DNA of 64,000 bases from Cellulosimicrobium sp. Marseille-Q4280 (GCF_943181405.1 NZ_CALPBY010000003.1:1-64000), one strand, 5' to 3'. Numbered from the stretch's first letter, positions 23,562-31,469 are shown. Made by a program: numbers and translations. The notes: generated by a model not told the origin, from the letters alone.

Positions 23562-24230
23562 ATGGCATCCGCCACCACCCGCAAGCAGCAGGCCCCGATC
23601 TCCCGCGCCGTGGTCAACTCGGCCCTGGCCGGCACGCTCGTTCTGGCCGCCGGCGCGTTCGCGCTGTCGTTCGCCGCCCTGACCGACCTGGCCGAGATGG
23701 CCGGCGTGCCCTCGACTCTCGCGTGGATCTGGCCGCTGGTCGTCGACGGCATGGTCGTAGTTGCCACGATGGCGATCGTCGCCCTGGCCGGGCACGGGAC
23801 CCGCGCGCTGATCTACCCGTGGACGCTGCTGGGCGGCGGCGCGGCGGTGTCGGTGTGGGCGAACGCCGCGCACGCGATCCTCGCCGCCGACGGGGCCGTC
23901 CCGGCGGCCGTGTCGGCCCTGGTCGCCGCCGTCCCGCCGGTCGCGCTGCTGGCGGTCACGCACCTGTCGGTCGTGCTGATCCAGCGCTCGGCCGAGCCGG
24001 CCAAGAAGCCCGGCAAGCGGCGCGCGGCCGACGCCGAGCCGCGCACGACGCGCGCAGCGCGCGCCGAGGCCGCCTCCGAGCCGGTCGCCGAGCCCGCACC
24101 CGCCGCCCCGGCGCTGCGGTCCGTCCCGGTGCACCGCACCCAGGACGAGCCGGCGCCCGTGCGCGCGACGCGCGAGCTCGCCGGTATCGGCGCACTGCCG
24201 GGCGCCAGGGAGTTCGCCGAGTCCGTCTGA
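23562..24230 (+). CDS. DUF2637-type four-helix membrane protein
   Basis: 222 residues. Four hydrophobic helices (about 20-45, 53-72, 80-108, 112-135) are followed by a basic, Ala/Glu-rich cytoplasmic tail. 'AGAFALSFAALTDLAEMAGVP' and 'WIWPLVVDGMVVVAT' match the DUF2637 signature (ALS near the first helix, W..PL.VDG in the second, S.W.N..HA in the third). DUF2637 proteins are typical of actinobacterial plasmids and integrative elements and often lie near transfer genes; some are called spread proteins. Followed by a strong hairpin. Confidence 0.82.
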   Translation: MASATTRKQQAPISRAVVNSALAGTLVLAAGAFALSFAALTDLAEMAGVPSTLAWIWPLVVDGMVVVATMAIVALAGHGTRALIYPWTLLGGGAAVSVWANAAHAILAADGAVPAAVSALVAAVPPVALLAVTHLSVVLIQRSAEPAKKPGKRRAADAEPRTTRAARAEAASEPVAEPAPAAPALRSVPVHRTQDEPAPVRATRELAGIGALPGAREFAESV

Positions 24231-24239
24231 GCGCCCCGT

Positions 24240-24282
24240 CGACGCCCCCGGACCGCCTGCACGTCAGGCACCGGGGGCGTCG
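24240..24282 (+). terminator. 12-bp hairpin, candidate terminator
   Basis: The arms CGACGCCCCCGG (24240-24251) and CCGGGGGCGTCG (24271-24282) are perfect complements. The 19-nt loop contains a second small stem (GCCTG/CAGGC). Confidence 0.7.
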
Positions 24283-24309
24283 CCGTACCCGGCCGCGGCC
24301 GGTGATCTC

Positions 24310-24317
24310 CCGCACAT
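24310..24317 (+). promoter_or_regulatory. CCGCACAT box before 24327
   Basis: Spacer ctaccgggc, then ATG. It lies 28 bp downstream of the terminator hairpin, so it must act as the initiation signal for the tagged gene. Confidence 0.65.
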
Positions 24318-24326
24318 CTACCGGGC

Positions 24327-25505
24327 ATGAGCACCCAGTCGCGAGTCCCCGCGGGCGTCACCACCGGCGGCCAGTTCTCCACCTCGGCGCGCGGCGAGGC
24401 CGACGTGCACCTCGAGGCGGCCGACGACGACCGCGTCTGCGTGCGCTGCGGCGAGGAGGCCGGCTACCTGTCCAGCGACGACCGCTGCGACGGCTGCCTG
24501 GAGCAGGTCGACGCCGAGCGCACCCGGCTGACCACGCTCACCCCGCCCGAGGCGGACACCGAGCTCGTGCAGATCCTGAACAGCGCCGTGAGCGCACGCC
24601 GCGAGGTCGACTACGCGCTGGGCGAGGTGCACCGCGCCGTCGGCGACCGCCAGACCTGGGAGCGCAAGGGGCCCGTCTGGGGCCTGAGCCACGCCGACGC
24701 CGAGGCCAAGGCGCGCGAGCTCGCCGACTCCGACCTCGACCCGGACGACGAGAACTACTACCGCGCCGCCGCGGCCCGCAAGGCGGTGCCCCGCTACGAC
24801 GCCGCGACGCTCGCCCTGGCGCTCCTGGACGAGCAGAACGCCCTGCACGAGGCCGAGTTCGCTCGCCGCGGCGGCTGGACCCGGGCGTTCCTGGCGACCA
24901 GCACCGGCGGGCACGTGCACGCCTCGATGGGCTGCTCCACCTGCAACCGCGGCGAGTCCCCGACCGAGTTCCAGCTGATGACGGACTACTCCGGCACGGG
25001 CGAGGACACGATCGTCGCCGACGCCGGGTACCGCGCCTGCACCGTGTGCTTCCCGTCCGCGCCGGTCGGCGACGCGACGTCCCTGCCGACCAAGATGCTG
25101 TCCACCGACGAGGTCGCCAAGGCCGCCGCCCGCACCGAGCGCGAGGCCAAGAAGGCCAAGGCCGCCGAGGACCGGATCGCCAAGGGCCTGACCGCCGACG
25201 GCTCGCCGCTGCGCGTGGAGTGGACCGAGACCAACGCCCCCGGCTGGGACCCGGTGCCCGGCGGGAGGCCCGGCGAGCGCACGCACACCTACCGCGACCG
25301 GCCGGCGCACGAGGAGTTCAAGACCGAGCGCGCCGCGACCCAGTGGTACGTCGAGACGCTGGCGTGGGGCTACGGCCGCGCCGAGGACAAGGCCCCCGCG
25401 CTCGAGGCGGTCGCCCAGGCCATCGCGGTCAAGCGCGGCGTGGACGTCGAGACCGTCAAGGCCGAGCTCGCGAAGAAGGTCGAGGCGAAGAAGAAGCGCG
25501 GCTGA
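24327..25505 (+). CDS. RVPAG-tagged zinc-ribbon protein related to an actinophage family
   Basis: 392 residues. The tag is at 6-17. 'CVRCGEEAGYLSSDDRCDGC' (about 37-56) is a first zinc ribbon. The core 'GGWTRAFLATSTGGHVHASM', then GCSTCNRGESPTEFQL, 'YSGTGEDTIVADAGYRAC' and 'TVCFPSAP', is a sequence I know from many actinobacterial phage and plasmid hypothetical proteins, with a C-x-x-C...C-x-x-C ribbon. The last 130 residues are Lys/Glu/Ala-rich and helical, ending KKVEAKKKRG. In phages the family has no known role. Here it has gained the element's N-terminal tag, which argues that the tag is modular. Confidence 0.82.
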   Translation: MSTQSRVPAGVTTGGQFSTSARGEADVHLEAADDDRVCVRCGEEAGYLSSDDRCDGCLEQVDAERTRLTTLTPPEADTELVQILNSAVSARREVDYALGEVHRAVGDRQTWERKGPVWGLSHADAEAKARELADSDLDPDDENYYRAAAARKAVPRYDAATLALALLDEQNALHEAEFARRGGWTRAFLATSTGGHVHASMGCSTCNRGESPTEFQLMTDYSGTGEDTIVADAGYRACTVCFPSAPVGDATSLPTKMLSTDEVAKAAARTEREAKKAKAAEDRIAKGLTADGSPLRVEWTETNAPGWDPVPGGRPGERTHTYRDRPAHEEFKTERAATQWYVETLAWGYGRAEDKAPALEAVAQAIAVKRGVDVETVKAELAKKVEAKKKRG

Positions 25506-25522
25506 GACGAACATGCGCCGTG

Positions 25523-25530
25523 CCGCACAT
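25523..25530 (+). promoter_or_regulatory. CCGCACAT box before 25540
   Basis: Spacer cagtaactc, then ATG. The gene it serves is untagged, so box and tag are separable. Confidence 0.6.
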
Positions 25531-25539
25531 CAGTAACTC

Positions 25540-26049
25540 ATGACGACGAACACGCCCCAGCGGGCCACCACCGACATCCACCACGGCTACCGCCTGACCA
25601 AGGTCAAGCGCATGGAGTCCCGCAACGGGATCGGGTTCTCCGGCACGCTGACCCTGGACGGCGCTCCCGTCGCCTCCGTCGTGCAGGAGGGCTGCGGCGG
25701 CCAGTCGTTCGTCCACTTCCTCGACGGACGCGGCTCCGCCACCGAGAAGGCGTTCGCCGCCGCTGCCGAGGCGATCTTCGGCGCCGACGCGTTCGAGCCG
25801 ACCGAGTCGCTGCTGTGGCGCCTGGAGACGGCCGCCGCGATCGGCCGCGCCCGCACCGGCGCGTTCGTGTTCGGCCAGGCCGAGGCCGACCGGTTCTGGG
25901 ACGAGGACGACGCCGACGGCGGCTCCTACCGTCAGGTGAACGGGCTCAAGAAGGCGGACACCGCCGAGTACCTGCGCCTGCGCTACGCCGACAAGCAGCC
26001 CTTCATCTGGTCCAACGACGCGGCCACCTTCGTCGCCCTCGACGTCTGA
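25540..26049 (+). CDS. hypothetical protein, 169 aa
   Basis: A mixed alpha/beta protein without tag, signal peptide or membrane helix. 'GIGFSGTLTLDGAPVASVVQEGCGG' suggests an N-terminal beta sheet, then two helices and an aromatic 'DRFWDEDD' and 'QPFIWSND'. No family known to me. Box-set start with no Shine-Dalgarno sequence. Confidence 0.72.
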   Translation: MTTNTPQRATTDIHHGYRLTKVKRMESRNGIGFSGTLTLDGAPVASVVQEGCGGQSFVHFLDGRGSATEKAFAAAAEAIFGADAFEPTESLLWRLETAAAIGRARTGAFVFGQAEADRFWDEDDADGGSYRQVNGLKKADTAEYLRLRYADKQPFIWSNDAATFVALDV

Positions 26050-26060
26050 ACCCCGCCACC

Positions 26061-26510
26061 ATGACCACCGACCTGACCCCTGAGGCCGCAGCCACCGAGC
26101 GCCCCCTGCTGGTGCGCTCCGCGCTGCGCCCCTTCCACCCCGCCGACATCCCGACCTACCGCTACCTGCGCGCCTCCGACGGCGCCTGGGTCGACTTCGA
26201 CGACGCGACCCGCTTCGACGCGGCCACCGACCAGGCCACACTCCCGGTCACCACCGGCTCGCACGCCGAGGCGAGCATCACGTGGGTGCGCGACCTGCCC
26301 CGCGACCTGGACGACTTCCCGTTCGACCCCAACGACGGCCCCTACATCGAGCGGCTCACGCGCTGCTGCGCCGCGGCGTGCTCGATCAGCGACGGCCCCC
26401 TGTACTGCAAGTCCTGCTTCGTCGAGCAGGGCCTGGACGCCGCCACCCCGCCGCGCCTGGACGCGAACTGGAGCCCCGGCGACGGGCCCATCGCGATCCG
26501 GCTCGGCTGA
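26061..26510 (+). CDS. hypothetical zinc-binding protein, 149 aa
   Basis: Starts 11 nt after the previous stop at ATG 26061, without a box or a good Shine-Dalgarno sequence, so expression probably depends on the upstream gene. The C-terminus holds 'CCAAACSISDGPLYCKSC', a four-cysteine group suited to one zinc. The N-terminal 85 residues are acidic. Function unknown. Confidence 0.65.
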   Translation: MTTDLTPEAAATERPLLVRSALRPFHPADIPTYRYLRASDGAWVDFDDATRFDAATDQATLPVTTGSHAEASITWVRDLPRDLDDFPFDPNDGPYIERLTRCCAAACSISDGPLYCKSCFVEQGLDAATPPRLDANWSPGDGPIAIRLG

Positions 26511-26522
26511 AACCGCGAACTG

Positions 26523-26530
26523 CCGCACAT
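26523..26530 (+). promoter_or_regulatory. CCGCACAT box before 26539, 8-nt spacer
   Basis: The only box with 8 rather than 9 nt (agatagcc) before ATG. Confidence 0.55.
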
Positions 26531-26538
26531 AGATAGCC

Positions 26539-26868
26539 ATGACCACGAACACGAACAGCACCGCCATCCGCCTCGCAGCCCAGGCGCTCGCCGCCCGCGA
26601 CGGCCTCGACTACTTCGAGCGCGAGAACCAGGCCGGCATCGCCGACCTGCTGTTCGTGTCCGAGGCCGTTCTTCGGGCCGCTCGCGAAGCCGGGGACGGC
26701 GCGCCCGACGCCGACCTGGCGTCCGACCCGATCGCGGTCGGCGCCGCGGCCCGCACCCTGGCCGTGCTCGAGGGCAACGCCCCGGCCCGCCTGACCGGCC
26801 ACCTCGACGACGCCCGGGCGATGCTCGCCGCGCTCGCCACCAAGACCCCGGCCCTCGCGGCCGCCTGA
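26539..26868 (+). CDS. small helical protein, 109 aa
   Basis: An Ala-rich protein predicted to be almost entirely helical, without Cys, membrane segments or tag. It begins with the same MTTNT as the 25540 product, but the rest differs. No function inferred. Confidence 0.65.
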   Translation: MTTNTNSTAIRLAAQALAARDGLDYFERENQAGIADLLFVSEAVLRAAREAGDGAPDADLASDPIAVGAAARTLAVLEGNAPARLTGHLDDARAMLAALATKTPALAAA

Positions 26869-26909
26869 CCACCCGCACCCGCACTGCACTCCCTGGAGGG
26901 AACCCGACC

Positions 26910-27584
26910 ATGAGCACGCGCACCCTGATCGACATCAAGCTCGACGTCACCGAGCCCGAGGCCCTGTCCGAGGACCTGATCTTCACGCTGTCCACCGACG
27001 GCGCGTCCGAGCAGGTCGAGGCCGACGTCGCCCTGACGTACGCCTCGCAGATCGACTCGATGCTCGGCGACGCGCACACCGTCGAGGTGGCGATCGCCAC
27101 GGCGCTGTTCGAGCGCCAGCAGGCCGTCGTGGCCGCGGCCCAGGCCGACGCTGCTGCCCTGGCCGAGCGCCTGAGCTCGCTGGGTGCCAAGCCGAAGGCT
27201 GGCAAGTCGACCTCGACCCGCCGCCCGCGTGCCGCCGCGAAGGCCGAGACCGAGGCCACCCCGGCGCCGGTCGCCGAGACGGAGCCGAAGCCCGCCGTCG
27301 CCACCGACGTGGTCGAGCCGGACGACGCGCCGCAGACCCCCGCCGTCGCCACCGACGTGGTCGAGCCGGACGACGCGCCGCAGACCCCCGCCGTCGCCAC
27401 CGACGTGGTCGAGCCGGACGCCGAGCCGCGGGGCACCTCCGAGAGCTTCGACGACGTGCCCCCGGCCGACGAGCCGCCGGTCGAGGACGACGCCCCCGAG
27501 AGCGCGCCCGTCACCGAGCAGCACGCCCAGTTCTACGTCCCGGCGCCCGGCGCCGACGGCGAGGAGGACGTCACCGAGTTCTGA
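26910..27584 (+). CDS. acidic repeat-tailed protein, 224 aa
   Basis: The N-terminal 90 residues form a folded-looking domain ('TLIDIKLDVTEPEALSEDLI', then helices). The rest is disordered and acidic, with two full copies and one partial copy of a 16-residue unit, PAVATDVVEPDDAPQT, encoded by a 48-bp exact DNA repeat. It ends FYVPAPGADGEEDVTEF, an acidic-aromatic C-terminus of the kind used by SSB-like proteins to recruit partners, although no OB-fold is evident. A GGAGGG Shine-Dalgarno sequence fixes the ATG. Function unknown. Confidence 0.75.
   Translation: MSTRTLIDIKLDVTEPEALSEDLIFTLSTDGASEQVEADVALTYASQIDSMLGDAHTVEVAIATALFERQQAVVAAAQADAAALAERLSSLGAKPKAGKSTSTRRPRAAAKAETEATPAPVAETEPKPAVATDVVEPDDAPQTPAVATDVVEPDDAPQTPAVATDVVEPDAEPRGTSESFDDVPPADEPPVEDDAPESAPVTEQHAQFYVPAPGADGEEDVTEF
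27291..27419 (+). repeat. 48-bp in-frame tandem repeat (2.7 copies)
   Basis: Units at 27291-27338 and 27339-27386 are identical; 33 bp of a third follow (27387-27419). They keep the reading frame of the 26910 gene. Exact identity at third positions implies recent expansion. Confidence 0.9.
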
Positions 27585-27592
27585 GGCCCAGC

Positions 27593-27644
27593 GCCTCACC
27601 CGAGCCACCTCCCGGCCGCCGACCCTCCACGGCGGCCGTGAGGC
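27593..27644 (+). terminator. hairpin after 26910 gene, candidate terminator
   Basis: The outer stem GCCTCA/TGAGGC (27593-27598, 27639-27644) and inner 8-bp stem CGGCCGCC/GGCGGCCG (27613-27620, 27631-27638) form a long interrupted hairpin. Confidence 0.5.
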
Positions 27645-27705
27645 TTCACCCCTCGCGCGCACCGCGCCTGATCCTGCGACCGGCCCGCCCGGCCGCGGAG
27701 GTTGA

Positions 27706-28536
27706 GTGACCAGCAAGCCCAACGCCCGCTACGCCGGGTGCACCCATGCCCGGGTGCACCGTCACGGCACGCGCGCCTGCGTCCTGGCCCACCGGTGCGA
27801 CTGCGACCCGTGCCAGGTCGCAGCACGCCAGTACGCCGCCGTGCGCGGCCTGGCGATCGCCCAGGGGCGCTGGACACCGATGGTCGACGCCGGCCCCGTG
27901 CGCGAGCACGTGCACGTCCTGCGCCGCCACGGCATGACGCTGCCCCAGGTCGCCCGGGCCGCGTCCCGAACCCGCACCGACGCCGGACCGGTCACGGTGC
28001 GGGTGTCCGCGCTCGAGCGGCTCATGTACGGCCAGACCCGCGCCGGGTCCAACCAGCCGGTGCACCGCGTGCGCATCGAGCTCGCCAACGCCCTGCTGGC
28101 CGTCAAGCCCGAGCAGTCCCCCGCGCTGATGGCCGCGAAGGTCGAGCGGGCCGTGGAGTCGCTGTCCGACCAGGGCTGGGACGACGCGCGCGTCGGGGCG
28201 CTGCTGATCGGCGCCACCCCGGCCGTGCGCGCCGCGGTCGTCCGCTCGGCCACCAGCTCGCGCGCGCTCGCGGCCCAGGCCGGTCCGGTCCTGCGCACCT
28301 CCCTGGACCGGTACGTCGCGCGTACCCGGCGCCCGCTGGGGGCCACGCTGAGCCCGGAGGTGGTCGCCATGTGCCGCCACGTGCTGTCCTCGCTGCTGCC
28401 GGAGGCGTCCTCGGTGCGCGCCCGGCCGGCGGCCGTGCAGATCCTGCTGCGCGCCGGCCTGTCGGTGCCGCAGACCGCCCAGGTGCTCGGGGTCTCCCGG
28501 CGCACCGTGGAGCGCCGGGTCGCCGCCGGCACGTGA
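27706..28536 (+). CDS. helix-turn-helix DNA-binding protein of actinophage/plasmid type
   Basis: 276 residues from a GTG with a GGAGG Shine-Dalgarno sequence at 27697-27701. The N-terminus contains 'CTHARVHRHGTRACVLAHRC' then DCDPC, a Cys/His pattern (H-G-T-x-x-x-Y/V...C-x-C-x-x-C) found in many actinophage proteins and followed there, as here, by 'GRWTPMVDAGPVREHV'. The C-terminus 'LSVPQTAQVLGVSRRTVERR' is a clear helix-turn-helix. It is probably a transcriptional regulator of the element and a candidate to act at element promoters. Confidence 0.78.
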   Translation: MTSKPNARYAGCTHARVHRHGTRACVLAHRCDCDPCQVAARQYAAVRGLAIAQGRWTPMVDAGPVREHVHVLRRHGMTLPQVARAASRTRTDAGPVTVRVSALERLMYGQTRAGSNQPVHRVRIELANALLAVKPEQSPALMAAKVERAVESLSDQGWDDARVGALLIGATPAVRAAVVRSATSSRALAAQAGPVLRTSLDRYVARTRRPLGATLSPEVVAMCRHVLSSLLPEASSVRARPAAVQILLRAGLSVPQTAQVLGVSRRTVERRVAAGT

Positions 28537-28559
28537 GCTCGGCCGCGGGCCGCGCGGGC

Positions 28560-28567
28560 CCGCACAT
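28560..28567 (+). promoter_or_regulatory. CCGCACAT box before 28577
   Basis: Spacer ctagcgggc, then ATG; 23 nt after the preceding stop. Confidence 0.6.
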
Positions 28568-28576
28568 CTAGCGGGC

Positions 28577-28819
28577 ATGGACGCCATCGAGACCGGTCAG
28601 GGCCGTGTGCCCGCCTCCGCCTCCGCCCCTCGCGTTCCGGCGGGCGTGCGCGCCGGAGGGCAGTTCCGCACCGCGGAGCGCCAGGAGTCGCCGGTCGCGC
28701 TCACGTCCGACCCGGTGGCCGGCGAGCTGCGCATCGACGCGCAGCGGGGCGCGGTGGCCGAGGTCCCCGACGGCGCGGCGGCTTTGCCTGCGCTCGGGGA
28801 CGGGGTGATCTGGGACTGA
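28577..28819 (+). CDS. minimal RVPAG-tagged protein, 80 aa
   Basis: Almost nothing but the tag: residues 19-30 are RVPAGVRAGGQF, continuing RTAERQESPVAL, and a degenerate half copy (RVPASASA) stands at 10-17. Only about 37 residues follow, with no evident domain (a 'GELRIDAQRGAVAEV' strand pair). It may be a remnant of a longer tagged gene or a free tag peptide. Two hairpins follow the stop. Confidence 0.7.
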   Translation: MDAIETGQGRVPASASAPRVPAGVRAGGQFRTAERQESPVALTSDPVAGELRIDAQRGAVAEVPDGAAALPALGDGVIWD

Positions 28820-28837
28820 GGGTCCCGGTGTAGACGT

Positions 28838-28869
28838 CCTCGCACCCCACGGCGTTGTGGCATGCGAGG
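28838..28869 (+). terminator. hairpin after 28577 gene
   Basis: The stem CCTCGCA/TGCGAGG (28838-28844, 28863-28869) has an inner CCAC/GTGG stem and a 6-nt loop. Confidence 0.5.
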
Positions 28870-28884
28870 GAACCGGCCGGTGCC

Positions 28885-28912
28885 GCCGCCGTCACCCGTT
28901 TGCGACGGCGGC
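28885..28912. terminator. 9-bp hairpin between convergent genes
   Basis: The arms GCCGCCGTC (28885-28893) and GACGGCGGC (28904-28912) flank a 10-nt loop. It lies between the 28577 (+) and 28921 (-) genes and could serve both strands. Confidence 0.55.
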
Positions 28913-28920
28913 CCGGCCCC

Positions 28921-29154
28921 TCACCCGAGCAGGTTCATGCCGGCGGCTGCGAGCCCCGCCACCACCAGCCCTCCCCCTACTCCGAAGCCGATGACCTTGC
29001 CCCACGACAGCGGCTCGCGCTGGCGCGAGCTGTCCTGCACGCGCGGCGGGGCGTCGGGGTGGGCAGGGCGCTGTGTGGTGGCGTGCGCCGCGGGTGCGGC
29101 CTGCGCGCCGGCGGGCGGGACGAGCGGGCGCCGCGATGTCGGGGACGGGCTCAT
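28921..29154 (-). CDS. possible small tail-anchored membrane protein, 77 aa
   Basis: A 77-residue frame with a Pro/Ala/Arg-rich soluble part and a single hydrophobic C-terminal helix ('VIGFGVGGGLVVAGLAAAG'). That layout suits a tail-anchored protein, and the frame lies between two hairpins just downstream of pilA. The Shine-Dalgarno sequence is weak (AGGA about 9 nt upstream). It may be a chance frame in GC-rich DNA; the membrane helix is the main argument for it. Confidence 0.45.
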   Translation of the reverse strand: MSPSPTSRRPLVPPAGAQAAPAAHATTQRPAHPDAPPRVQDSSRQREPLSWGKVIGFGVGGGLVVAGLAAAGMNLLG

Positions 29155-29183
29155 GGGCGGGTCCTGCCTCTCGGGGAGACCGA

Positions 29184-29219
29184 AGGCCGGGCCACTGGCG
29201 GATGCGAGCGGCCCGGCCT
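29184..29219 (-). terminator. 10-bp hairpin downstream of pilA
   Basis: The arms AGGCCGGGCC (29184-29193) and GGCCCGGCCT (29210-29219) begin 27 bp past the pilA stop on the - strand. Confidence 0.6.
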
Positions 29220-29245
29220 CCTGGCGGTGCTGGGTCAGAGCGACG

Positions 29246-29731
29246 TCACGGGGTGACTGTCGTCGTCGGGTCCCACGGGACGCCCGCTCCGGTGACGCCC
29301 GTGTCGCCGGTCGGCGCCGAGGCCGTGCCGGGCAGCGCGGTGAGGCTGGTCGGCTGCGCGCCGTCGCCCGAGGAGCGGTCGTAGCGGAAGACCGTGTTCG
29401 ACTTCGACTTGCCGTAGATCACGTAGTTCTGGGGCCCGACGAACGCGACGTACGAGGTGCCCGGCGAGGCGAGCGGCGCGCCGTTGTCGTTGGCGAAGCC
29501 CGCCGCGGTGGTCGGGTACTCGAGGTCGTCGACGTAGTACGCGTCGGCGGCCAGCGCGGCGTTGGTGATGTCGGACTTCACCGCGGCGTCGTGCGCCTTG
29601 TTCTGCTGGTTGAGGTACATCGGGATGGCGACGGCAGCCAGGATGCCGATGATCACGATGACGACGAGGAGCTCGGTCAGCGTGAAGCCGGCCTCCTTCT
29701 TCGCCAGGGTGGTGCGGAAGCGGGAGATCAT
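29246..29731 (-). CDS. pilA: type IV pilin precursor, major pilin candidate
   Basis: 161 residues. The leader ends KKEAG, then FTLTELLVVIVIIGILAAVA: cleavage after G15 gives F16 as the N-terminus and E20 at +5. The helix is followed by 'IPMYLNQQNKAHDAAVKSDI' and a small globular domain with 'DAYYVDDLEYPTTAAGF', a pattern typical of Gram-positive type IV pilins. No cysteines. A GGAG 6-7 nt before the ATG at 29731 decides the start; an upstream ATG would add MEPH only. A palindromic operator (29815-29825) stands about 85 bp upstream. Being single-gene, with its own terminator, it is the best candidate for the major subunit. Confidence 0.92.
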   Translation of the reverse strand: MISRFRTTLAKKEAGFTLTELLVVIVIIGILAAVAIPMYLNQQNKAHDAAVKSDITNAALAADAYYVDDLEYPTTAAGFANDNGAPLASPGTSYVAFVGPQNYVIYGKSKSNTVFRYDRSSGDGAQPTSLTALPGTASAPTGDTGVTGAGVPWDPTTTVTP

Positions 29732-29814
29732 GTGGGGCTCCATGAGGATCTCGGGACGGGTGAGCTCCACCGGCGCGGGTACGCCAGGGCGGGGCGCGAT
29801 GAACGTACGTCCTG

Positions 29815-29825
29815 GTGTCATACAG
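29815..29825 (-). promoter_or_regulatory. pilus-locus operator (GTGTCATACAG) upstream of pilA
   Basis: Matches the 11-bp imperfect palindrome GTGTCATACAC at 10 positions. It lies 84 bp upstream of the pilA ATG, in the only intergenic region before it. Confidence 0.55.
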
Positions 29826-29927
29826 ACCCCCGCAAGATGGGCTCGACGCCGTCGCGCGCCGCGACCCGCCGACGGATCGTGGCACGGCGTTCTCGCAGGT
29901 CAGTGCGCCTTTCGCCCGGACGTCAGT

Positions 29928-29959
29928 CCGCCCCGTGCAGTTCAACTTGCGCGGGGCGG
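29928..29959 (-). terminator. 8-bp hairpin downstream of 29976 gene
   Basis: The arms CCGCCCCG (29928-29935) and CGGGGCGG (29952-29959) lie 17 bp beyond the stop of the - strand gene. Confidence 0.45.
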
Positions 29960-29975
29960 GCTGTCGCAGTGACTG

Positions 29976-31376
29976 TCACCCCACCCAGAGCGTCGGCGGC
30001 GTCGGCTCGGAGCCCACGACCGGCTCGGCCTCGCCCAGGATCGCCGGTGCCGCCGGCGGGCACACCGGCTCCGGCTCGCCCGCGCTCGGGCTCGGGCTCG
30101 GGGTCGCGGTCGGCGCCGGGACCGGCCCGCCGCCCGGCGTGATCTCCAGCGGCCGCTCGGCGCACACCCGCAGCTGCTCGTCGTAGGTCGTCTGCGCCGC
30201 CTCGCGCGCCACCAGCCAGGCGTCACGGTCGCCGACCTGCTGCTTCCAGGTCTCAAGCGCCTGGTCGTAGGCGGCCAGCTCGCGCGCCTGGGCGTCCCAC
30301 GCCGCGCGCACGCCCGTCGCCGCGGCGACGTAGCCGTTCCACGCCGCAGCGGCCTCCAGGTGCGCCGGCAGCGCCGCCTCGAGCTCGGCCCGCGCGGTCA
30401 GCCACGCCGCCTGGCCGCGCAGCAGGTCGGCCCGCGCGCTCGCGCGCACCTGCTCGGCCTGGGCGGCGATCTGCTCGCCGTCCACGCGCGGGGCGGCCGC
30501 GGCGGTGAACGCCCAGCCGCAGCCCGGCCCGGCGTCGTCGACCGCGGGCACCTGCACGGCGGCGGTCAGCACCTCCGCGCCCGGGTCGGGCAGCGCGGAC
30601 GGCGCGGTCACCGCCACCGGCGCGGGCGGCCCGGTGATCCCGCGCGGCATCGTCATCGTCGGCGCCTGGGCCAGGGCCGGCACCACCGAGGTGTCCACCG
30701 GCGCCTCGCCGGAGGCCTCGATCACGACCTGCTCGGCCACCGTCCACTGCGCGTACGCCTCGTGGCGCGGGTTGCGGGTCGCGTCGCCCGGCGCCGGGGC
30801 GAGGTTCGTGCACACCGGGGACAGCGCCGTGCTCACGCGCGCGTCCACAGCTGCAGCAGCCTCGGGCGAGACGGACCCGGCCGCCAGGGTGACCAGCACG
30901 TCACCGCGGCTCCACGCGAGCACCTGCCCGCCGTCGACCTGCATGCGGATCGCGGACGCCCCGGGCACCATCGTGCTCGCCCGCCCGCACCGGGCCATCG
31001 AGTCCGTCCAGGTGCCGCCGTACCCGGTCGGCAGCACGAACACCCCGACCTGCCCCTCGGGGGCCGAGGCCGTCGCGGAGATCACCGCCTGCGGGGCGGT
31101 GCAGCCGAACGGCGCCGGGACGACCTGGCCGAAGTCGGCGCGCTCGCCCAGCACGGCGCGCACCACCTGCAGCGCGGGCGGGTCCGAGGGGTCCGGCAGC
31201 GTGGGCTCGACCTGCTCGACGACCTGCGTCTCGTCGGCGGCCGCGGCCTGCGGGCTGAGCATCGGCGGCAGCACCAGGGCGGCGAACCCGCCGAGCGCGG
31301 CCAGGGCGAGCCCGGACAGGCCGAGGGCCGGGCCGGCGCCCCAGGAGGTCGGGGAAGGCCGCCACGAACGGCTCAT
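29976..31376 (-). CDS. exported coiled-coil protein of the pilus locus, 466 aa
   Basis: A single membrane anchor at residues 16-42 (LGLSGLALAALGGFAALVL) follows a short basic start. The extracytoplasmic part has Cys residues, Pro-rich linkers and an alpha-helical stretch from about 300 to 420 ('QIAAQAEQVRASARADLLRG', 'WNGYVAAATGVRAAWDAQAR'), and ends in a Pro/Thr/Ser-rich tail. This resembles envelope-spanning accessory proteins, but I recognise no family. It is divergent from the penicillin-binding protein gene; both starts lie near copies of the same palindrome. It may scaffold the pilus across the wall. Confidence 0.75.
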   Translation of the reverse strand: MSRSWRPSPTSWGAGPALGLSGLALAALGGFAALVLPPMLSPQAAAADETQVVEQVEPTLPDPSDPPALQVVRAVLGERADFGQVVPAPFGCTAPQAVISATASAPEGQVGVFVLPTGYGGTWTDSMARCGRASTMVPGASAIRMQVDGGQVLAWSRGDVLVTLAAGSVSPEAAAAVDARVSTALSPVCTNLAPAPGDATRNPRHEAYAQWTVAEQVVIEASGEAPVDTSVVPALAQAPTMTMPRGITGPPAPVAVTAPSALPDPGAEVLTAAVQVPAVDDAGPGCGWAFTAAAAPRVDGEQIAAQAEQVRASARADLLRGQAAWLTARAELEAALPAHLEAAAAWNGYVAAATGVRAAWDAQARELAAYDQALETWKQQVGDRDAWLVAREAAQTTYDEQLRVCAERPLEITPGGGPVPAPTATPSPSPSAGEPEPVCPPAAPAILGEAEPVVGSEPTPPTLWVG

Positions 31377-31377
31377 G

Positions 31378-31388
31378 CTGTATGTCAC
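31378..31388 (-). promoter_or_regulatory. pilus-locus operator (GTGACATACAG) before 31376
   Basis: Ends 1 nt before the ATG of the - strand gene. If that gene is transcribed from here, a bound protein would directly cover its start. Confidence 0.5.
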
Positions 31389-31433
31389 GAGCGACCACGA
31401 TACGCGCCAACTTCCGCGGCACGCCGTCGGCGT

Positions 31434-31469
31434 GTGTATGACACGCCGGGGCGATTCTCGCGGTAGGCT
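31434..31469 (+). promoter_or_regulatory. operator plus -10 element for the penicillin-binding protein gene
   Basis: The operator GTGTATGACAC is at 31434-31444 and a -10-like TAGGCT at 31464-31469, 7 nt before the GTG at 31477. This suits a leaderless actinobacterial promoter with the operator over its -35 region. Confidence 0.5.

Noticed and set aside
27291-27419. 48-bp repeats as a CRISPR array
   Set aside because: The units are directly adjacent with no spacers and are in frame with a coding sequence.
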